A DNA stretch of 14,035 bases from Goniomonas avonlea (taxonomy: Eukaryota; Cryptophyceae; Goniomonadida; Goniomonadaceae): the NCBI GenBank assembly GCA_003573635.1, contig QUTJ01031642.1, forward strand, positions 1 to 14,035, written 5' to 3'. Every line of letters starts with the position of its first letter. The first letter of the stretch is position 1. This document shows, one piece after another, positions 9,301 to 14,035 of this stretch. The translations under genes were made by a program, and so were the position numbers. The notes under the pieces were generated by a model. The model was given only the letters and a program-made list of their open reading frames with translations, was not told the origin of the DNA and searched no databases.

Positions 9301-10400
9301 ACTCCGCGTACCACTTTGATCATCTTCTTTTCCTCATGCTGGATTTGTTTGCAAATCTTCACGTGGTCCTTCTCAAAACCGGCCTTCTGTTTCTTGAAAC
9401 CAGAAAGCTGTTGAGTAACAGTGTCCTCTTGCTGCTGGGCTTTGACCAAATCCTGCTTGTCTTTCTCAAGCTCGTCCGTGTGAGTGTTAATCTCCTTGTC
9501 GATGTGGAAGAGCTCGAACAGTGCGGACTTGAGCTTTTCCTCGGCCTACAATGAATCAGAAAAGATAGGAGATGTGTCATACACACCAGCTGCTTCAGCA
9601 TCTCATTGTACTGTTCCGCCTCTTTTTTCTGCGCTTTGCACGATTTTTTCTGAGTGCGGACCATATTTTTCTTCTTAAAGTCGTTGATTGATTTCTCCTG
9701 CACCAGTCACGTAAGAATGCAAAGCCACTCTGCGCTGGTTCTGTTGCGCACATGGGCCTTGTCCATCTTTGCTTTGAGTTCCTCGTACTCCTCGCGTAGC
9801 TCCTCCGAACCGGAGACACGTTCCATCAAGAGAGTGAGGTCCTTGGTCGACTTATTCGCAATCGCTTCGATCTCATTCTGTCCAATATTAGTAAAGTAGG
9901 CTGGTCTCTGCTACAGTACGCCCACCTGGAAGACCAAAAAGTTCCGAGCTTTCACGTGCAAGCCAATATCTTTGAGTCTCTTCTGATAGGTGTCGGCGCT
10001 GACCTTACGCGCGTCGATCTGGTACTCAGTGCCAGATCCTACAATGGTCCGCTGGAAATATGTCTCCTTTCCGGAGCGCGACACATATATAAGCTTAACA
10101 AAGGTGTTGAGTCCCTCTGCAACGTCCGCGCCACCCCTGTACACCAGATCCTTGAGTTCGGAACCTCGCAGCTGCTGAGTGCCAACACCGACTACGAAAC
10201 TGATGGCATCCATCAAATTGGATTTTCCTGGAAAATTATAATCTGTCAGTGCACGTTCACATCACTCCTATTGAGCGCTCACCTGCACCATTCGGCCCAA
10301 TGACACAGCTGAAGTCCCTGAACGGTCCAATCACTTGGTGTCCGGCGTAGCTCTTAAAATTTTGAGTTTCGATACTATGCAATCGTCCTGTGGCGGACAT
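3340..10400 (-). CDS. SMC1: Cohesin subunit SMC1, complete, 26 exons
   Basis: Structural maintenance of chromosomes protein 1, the ATPase arm that pairs with SMC3 and kleisin to form the cohesin ring holding sister chromatids in the nucleus. Exons: 10400-10283, 10227-9926, 9877-9752, 9697-9587, 9545-9312, 9187-9044, 8916-8828, 8685-8560, 8485-8281, 8200-8033, 7882-7719, 7622-7550, 7439-7281, 7153-7040, 6989-6909, 6790-6660, 6445-6382, 6090-5848, 5575-5342, 5222-5142, 5028-4926, 4818-4704, 4464-4358, 4151-4001, 3722-3614, 3462-3340. They sum to 3,675 nt, 1,224 residues plus stop, the usual SMC1 size, and all phases agree. Walker A GPNGAGKSN at 35-43 is rebuilt across intron 1; Q-loop VFQ ends at 140; coiled coil about 150-490; hinge about 495-660 ([11 protein letters not shown], then [13 protein letters not shown] across a splice); return coiled coil to about 1095; ABC signature [19 protein letters not shown] at 1130-1148; Walker [13 protein letters not shown] at 1154-1165; C-terminus [10 protein letters not shown]. 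An acidic loop at 935-956 replaces the variable loop of other SMC1 proteins. The start at 10400 is the first ATG before the conserved IETQNFKSY motif. Intron 17 (6381-6091) could hide a tiny exon, but length comparison does not require one. Confidence 0.96.
4264..4352. repeat. Polypurine/polypyrimidine tract in SMC1 intron 23
   Basis: About 89 nt of near-pure purine on the + strand with only a handful of interruptions, including a run of nine or more G. It fills the middle of intron 4357-4152, so the SMC1 transcript carries a long C/U-rich tract there. No protein is implied; the arginine- and glycine-rich frame across it is a composition artefact. Confidence 0.9.
4522..4588. repeat. Second purine tract with 19-bp tandem, SMC1 intron 22
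   Basis: A second purine-rich stretch within intron 4703-4465. It includes two adjacent 19-bp units at 4541-4559 and 4560-4578 (GGGAGGATGAG then G or T, then AGGGAGA). It shares the word AAAGGGCAAG with the tract in the next intron. Confidence 0.85.
5249..5277. repeat. Homopolymer G run then A run in SMC1 intron 19
   Basis: GTGGGG followed by an uninterrupted G run and then an A run, inside intron 5341-5223. On the SMC1 strand this is a T-run followed by a C-run, extending the polypyrimidine tract ahead of the acceptor at 5223. Confidence 0.85.
5364..5405 (-). repeat. 21-bp in-frame duplication in SMC1 exon 19
   Basis: Two adjacent 21-bp units (5364-5384, 5385-5405) share CCTCCACGTCCATGG and encode MDVEEDS followed by MDVEDDS within the acidic loop at residues about 943-956. 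The duplication keeps frame, consistent with a tolerant linker in the coiled-coil arm. Confidence 0.85.
7623..7718 (-). other. Frame-neutral SMC1 intron 11 in the hinge
   Basis: This 96-nt intron has a GTGCGT donor and an acceptor ending TTCGCAG. It is a multiple of three and contains no in-frame stop, so the reading frame stays open through it. Removal is supported because it joins KLALDVIE directly to YDPHIEKAL, the continuous SMC1 hinge sequence. Retention would insert 32 residues. Confidence 0.85.
8996..9043. repeat. CA/GT microsatellite at a splice donor
   Basis: An imperfect run of CACA, CAGACA and CACGCA steps ends exactly where SMC1 exon 6 ends (9044). On the gene strand the intron therefore opens GTGTGCGTGTGTGTG, offering many near-identical GT dinucleotides immediately after the real donor. 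Confidence 0.9.
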
Positions 10401-10435
10401 CCTGTGCTGTGCTTCCAAAAAAGACCGCTTGAGCC

Positions 10436-10523
10436 TTAGGCGCTCGGGGAAGCAGCAATCTTCTGCAGATGCGCCGAGAGCTTCTTGGGCGGCGACGCGG
10501 GAAGCTTGAGGTTGACTGCCAGT
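10436..10523 (-). CDS. Possible terminal exon of a small unknown gene
   Basis: After a good acceptor (TTAACTGGCAG) the minus strand reads NLKLPASPPKKLSAHLQKIA and then ends AASPSA, stop at 10438-10436, with mostly G or C third bases as in the SMC1 exons. If real, its stop is only 35 nt before the SMC1 start. Upstream exons are not clear; a GTAGG donor at about 10627 or the ATG at 10770 are candidates. A second frame across the same bases is open and in phase with SMC1, so this might instead be leader sequence. No family match is claimed. Confidence 0.3.
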
Positions 10524-10587
10524 TAACGAGGTGTGTGGACTAGCTAGTACAACTGTACTACAACAGTATCCGAGTATCGAGTCTCAA

Positions 10588-10637
10588 CGTTACCGGCAGT
10601 CCTGTGGAGTCTCCTAGCTAGAGTCCTACCGGTAACG
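10588..10637. repeat. 9-bp perfect inverted repeat with 32-nt loop
   Basis: CGTTACCGG at 10588-10596 is matched exactly by CCGGTAACG at 10629-10637. The loop includes the self-complementary CTAGCTAG, which also appears at about 10540, and a small AGTAC/GTACT hairpin lies at 10545-10558. The cluster is about 190-240 nt upstream of the SMC1 start codon. Confidence 0.75.
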
Positions 10638-11154
10638 GAAGACTTGTAGCGAAGGAAAAATGGTCGAGATCGAGATGAGTCTCACTAAGTGAGCCTGCAA
10701 TTCTCTGTCACACAAAGTAGGACCAATTCTTTGGAAAAAAAACTCGTGGCAACGCCCACTGATTCGCCATGGTCACTGGGAGAAGTCCAATGGAAGAAAA
10801 AAAATACTTGAGGTAGTCACCAACTCAAAGAAATTCAATGAGCAGAGAATTCCTAATATGTGTCCCTTCGTGACCCAGCCGTCCTGATGCGGGAACAGGT
10901 CTCCCGAATGATACGTGGTGCCCCACCCCCCAATCCTTTGCGCAGATCCGAGCGGACTGGGCTGTTGGTGTGATGCATCCTGCGCTGTAGTTACGTGAGC
11001 ACATTAGGAGACTTCTTTATTATCTACGTGGTCGCCACATGTAGATTGGGACTTTATCCCACTCACTGCAGGTTGTACTGTTTGTTTTTGCAAAATGACT
11101 CTGCTGGTCATCAGAGTTAGGGTATTCAGTAAACACGCATTCTTTCACACAAGA

Positions 11155-11160
11155 TTTATT
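11155..11160 (-). terminator. AATAAA-type polyadenylation signal
   Basis: On the minus strand AATAAA begins 5 nt after the Sec20-like stop codon (11168-11166). If used, the 3' UTR would be only some tens of bases, in keeping with the compact layout. A further AATAAA-like word occurs around 11014-11019. Confidence 0.45.
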
Positions 11161-11165
11161 AACGA

Positions 11166-12181
11166 TCAGTCGTAGACCCTGCGCTTGACAATATACAGCA
11201 CCACCATCAAAAATATTGTGAATCCGAACAGGAGGATCGCGACGTCAGTGCAGTGGCGACGTCCGAGCTTGAACAGCAATCGACGTGATTTGCTGGTGAT
11301 AAGTCAGAAAAACCGCGGGTTTCAATTCAGCGGCACGCATGCAGCAAAAAAGAACGGGTTACCTCAAGGCAGACCCAATGTTGCTGAACTCCTCCTCCGT
11401 GCTCTTAAGAGTCTTGGATGTGGTGTCTGGAGAATACGTCAAATAGGTCGTATGCGCGTGAGCATGGGCCACACACCAACGTTTTCAACATTGCTCGTGA
11501 CTCGCATGAGTTCGTTGTTCATCAGGTTCCGGACTCGGCGCAACCCATCCGAGACTTCCGCACTTGTGCGCAACAAATTGCTGTTCTCTCTGCCCACATA
11601 TCAGTCAACATCAGAGTAGTTTCTTCTTAGACACACTGATTTTTTCGCAGCCGGGCATGGTCTGCACCTCCAGCCAGCAGTTCCTCACGATCCTGCGGAA
11701 TCTGTTACGAAGGTCCAAGCTTCACAATACGCGCACCTTGAGCACTTGTTTGTCTTGATTAGATTTAGCTGTCAAAATGGCCCGTCTTGCAGCGACCAGT
11801 AAACTGCATCGGAGTTAGAGAGGATCGCACCCTGGCAAAACGCACTCTTTTCGTTCAGCCTGATGGCGCTGAAGCTTGTCTTGACCCTTGGCCTTCTCAA
11901 CATCTCGATCAAGCTCCTCAACAAACAACTTCGTTTCCTACGAGAGTGTCAAAATCGTGCGGAACTGGAAAGAGGCCTGCCTCCAGCAAGTTGCCGTGCG
12001 AACGCATCTTGTCTTTTATGCGCAAATTGAGTGCATGGGCTTCGGAACTTGAGGTACATGATGCAAGTTGTGAAATTAAAGACGTAATATTTGTTTCCAA
12101 ATTTGTGAGACCCTCAACATGGGCGCCAAGCTCCGAGCTGAACTCAGTGGCACTTGCCACGTTGGCCGGCCCTCGCACCAT
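11166..12181 (-). CDS. SEC20: Sec20/BNIP1-type Qb SNARE, seven exons
   Basis: Tail-anchored SNARE of the Golgi-to-ER retrograde fusion complex (with Use1, Ufe1/syntaxin-18 and Sec22). Exons: 12181-11966, 11937-11846, 11803-11737, 11701 (or 11692)-11637, 11589-11477, 11426-11363, 11292-11166; about 247 residues against about 230 for animal BNIP1. The N-terminal helix includes LETNITSLISQL, then RIKDKM, then after a splice LFVEELDRDVEKAKGQDKLQ. The middle has RRAILTAKSNQDKQVLK and REELLAGG. The SNARE motif runs from NSNLLRTSAEVSDGLRRVRN through LKSTEEEFSNIG. LFKLGRRHCTD leads into a C-terminal membrane anchor AILLFGFTIFLMVVLYIV and the short tail KRRVYD, close to Sec20. The first splice is a problem: the only phase-compatible intron I see (11965-11938) is 28 nt with a weak donor. 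The start at 12181 has a good context (GAAATGG). A 6-codon upstream ATG frame lies in the leader. Confidence 0.88.
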
Positions 12182-12332
12182 TTCGCAAATCAATTTACGT
12201 TATCACACCGCATATACGTGATTTAGTCGAGCATTTAATATTCGATTCATATATTTAAGATAATTTACCTCAGCAGCTGGTTAGGGCCAGGTTCACAAAG
12301 TACGAGCCAATTTCAGTTTTCAAACAATCGCA
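12182..12332. promoter_or_regulatory. Shared divergent promoter, Sec20-like and unknown gene
   Basis: This 151-bp spacer lies between start codons at 12181 (-) and 12333 (+). Its centre is very AT-rich (ATTTAATATTCG, then TTCATATATTTAAGATAA at about 12246-12263), the likeliest core promoter position for one or both genes. The function is inferred from geometry and composition. Confidence 0.55.
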
Positions 12333-14035
12333 ATGGAGGAGCCGCTGAGCCGGTGCGGTGAGGCACTCCGCCGACACGGATTGCCGAATGACCGTCGGTG
12401 GACAGCATTGCGGGCAGACCCAATATGGGATTCATTTTTGCACCATTTCGGGCAGGTCAAAGCCCTCCAAGCAGTTGCGACGCACGCAGACACCGAGGTG
12501 TTGGGCCTCATGTCTGGGAAACTGGGTCCATCACGGGGAAATCCATCTCCTGTACTGCAGCAAGTTTGGGGAGCCTGTGCAGAATACTGTCGACCGGTTG
12601 GGCGTTATGCTGTTGTGATCGAGGGCTATCACCGATGCGTGGACTCGCTGTTGGCTCTGGCAGCGAGGTCCGACAAAGAAGCTGCAAGCGCAGTTCGACA
12701 ATGCTGTTCCGCGATCCTTGTTGACGCTGCAAATTTTGTGTTTAGTGCATCCAAGGGCATTCCCAAGATAGCCACTGGATTAACTTTTTTGTCACAAGCC
12801 ATGGTCACCGATCCGAGCAACGCTGTTGCCCGCTCCGATTTTTTCGCTGCAATTCCTCGCGAACCTTCCGAACCGAGCGATATTGGGGGTTCCATAATGG
12901 CCGTGATTTTGGCATTGTCAGGCGCATCTCCTGAGCTTGAAGCTGCCTTGCTGGATCTCCTCTTGCAGAGCTTGCTCCAAGGGAATTGGCGGGCTGGCCT
13001 TCCTGAAGATGTGCGGTTACTGCTTCGGACACTTGCTTCTGAGAAGATCCCGATCTCTGAAGGCCAGCTGAGCGAGGTATTTAGGGTTGATCAGACTTAT
13101 TTCATTTTCGCTCATTTGTGGTTCAGAGGTGGAAAATGGTGCTGAGCAACGTGGAGAATCCAGCTCCACCCGGCATGGGTCCCGGTGTCGGTCCTGGAGA
13201 GCAGGAGCTACAGGCGTATCCTCCTCCTCCAGTCGGGGCTTCTTCAATTCAGGAATTGCATGCAGAAGCGCTCGCAGACTCTGCAGCTCAGGAGCACTTG
13301 GTGCAGCAAAAAGCGGATCAACTCCTGGCAGAGGTGCGGTCTCTGTAATCTTGAACCATAACCGCATCTGTATCTAACCTGAGATGCAGGCTCCGAAGTC
13401 AGAGCAGCAGACGAACCAGAACACGCCCATTTTCGGCAAAGGTGGCCTGGGTCAGCTCGAGGTGTGTTCCAGTGCACAAGAACGAAAAAACCATTTGTTT
13501 TCAACACATTTTGGTTCCGGCGAGATCCCTATGGGGGGTCCCCGTTGTTACGATATCGTTCATGCCTGCTCTTTGTACTGTACCGCCCTCCTGTCTCGCA
13601 GTCTCTAATCTCTCCGTCACGTCATCTCTCCCATAAGGCTTTATCAACGCACGTGCGAACACAGAGAAATGAGCATCACTGAGTAATCCCCGAGTACTCA
13701 AACAAGAAAAAGTATAGGTATCTCTATCCGTATAGGGTCTGAGACCCTGGAGATCAAGGATGGATTGGGGTGCGAGAAAGGACAGAACTTGCGTGAGATC
13801 ACGCATCCAATCTGAGCCTCGCTGATGCTTTACTTATCACGCTTGCGCAGCTGATTAAACAAGGCTACGACTTGACCCACAGTGACGAGTTCGCCGAGCC
13901 AGAGGCAGCCACGGCTGTCAACTTTGACGTTGAAGCACACGACTGGGTCGCCACCGGAGCTCAAATCCAGGTGTCTCATGCACCTCGCACACACACCCTC
14001 TCCCCCTCACACTCTTGCTCTCTCACCCCCCCCCC
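12333..14035 (+). CDS. Unrecognised helical protein, partial at right edge
   Basis: Exons: 12333-13076 (248 codons), 13127-13333 (69), 13390-13461 (24), 13851-13970 (40), then a GTGTCT donor and intron to the window edge; at least 381 residues. Every join is phase 0. The start has a good context (GCAATGG). I do not recognise the family. Exon 1 is rich in Leu and Ala, with helical stretches such as SDKEAASAVRQCCSAILVDA and PELEAALLDLLLQSLLQG, suggesting a HEAT/ARM-like or other alpha-solenoid fold. Exon 2 begins RWKMVLSNVEN, then a Gly/Pro linker (PGMGPGVGPG), then YPPPP and an amphipathic helix ending HLVQQKADQLLAE. Exon 3 is Gln/Asn-rich. Exon 4 is acidic (YDLTHSDEFAEPEAA, then HDWVATGAQIQ). 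No signal peptide or membrane segment is seen. A scaffold role is a guess from composition only. Confidence 0.7.
13462..13850 (+). other. Long intron of the unknown gene
   Basis: At 389 nt this is the longest intron inferred in the window, from a GTGTGT donor to a TTGCGCAG acceptor. I found no exon inside it that keeps frame with both neighbours. It contains an odd-length perfect palindrome at 13734-13748. Confidence 0.55.
13734..13748. repeat. 15-nt perfect palindrome in intron
   Basis: AGGGTCT and AGACCCT arms flank a single central G. Outer ATCTC (13719-13723) and GAGAT (about 13750-13754) could extend the pairing. In RNA the inner arms need a loop, so fewer pairs would form. No function is known. 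Confidence 0.6.

Larger units (their letters stand above)
10401..11165. other. Spacer between SMC1 start and Sec20-like stop
   Basis: A stretch of 765 bp between two minus-strand genes. It must hold the SMC1 promoter and 5' leader. No complete gene was recognised. A candidate short terminal exon near 10436-10523, a strong inverted repeat at 10588-10637, and a short ATG frame at 10770-10708 on the minus strand (MANQWALPRVFF onward, stop after 20 codons) are the only structured items. The remainder, 10771-11150, shows nothing I can interpret. Confidence 0.6.

Noticed and set aside
10400-10585. N-terminal extension of SMC1
   Set aside because: The frame is open but has no ATG, and SMC1 proteins start only a few residues before the conserved IE..NFKSY motif, as the 10400 start does.
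1-14035. Functional gene cluster or defence system
   Set aside because: The genes belong to unrelated housekeeping processes on both strands with separate promoters; proximity looks like genome compaction only.

Overview
This is nuclear DNA of a compact, intron-rich microbial eukaryote, not bacterial. Every convincing gene can be read only after removing short GT...AG introns (mostly 41-291 nt). The splice joins preserve well-known eukaryotic protein families. Gene density, short spacers and a secreted or ER-targeted oxidoreductase fit a unicellular alga or other protist (cryptophyte, haptophyte or stramenopile type), but the lineage cannot be fixed from this window.

Layout. Positions 1-160 hold a 24-bp minisatellite and a TGGAG-rich satellite. 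From 1301 down to about 275 (-) lies an F-box/WD40 gene with an uncertain 3' end. Across a 106-bp shared promoter from it, 1408-2356 (+) encodes a signal-peptide-bearing TIP30/HTATIP2-like NAD(P)-binding protein. A spacer of about 980 bp (2357-3339) has no ATG-initiated gene but carries direct repeats and hairpins. From 10400 down to 3340 (-) is a complete cohesin SMC1 gene. I could join it as 26 exons into 3,675 nt (1,224 codons plus stop), with Walker A, Q-loop, hinge, ABC signature and Walker B all present. A 765-bp spacer (10401-11165) contains a possible small exon and a strong inverted repeat. From 12181 down to 11166 (-) is a Sec20/BNIP1-type SNARE in seven exons with one unresolved frame break. 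Across a 151-bp shared promoter, 12333 to beyond the right edge (+) is an unrecognised, mostly helical protein with at least four exons.

How the genes relate. The products belong to unrelated housekeeping processes: ubiquitin-ligase substrate recognition, a redox or regulatory Rossmann protein, sister-chromatid cohesion, and Golgi-to-ER fusion. There is no operon or defence-island logic. The visible organisation is two divergent gene pairs with very short shared promoters and convergent or tandem short spacers. The more interesting items are non-coding or splicing-related: a uniform donor consensus in SMC1, purine-rich introns, a frame-neutral hinge intron, and structured spacers.
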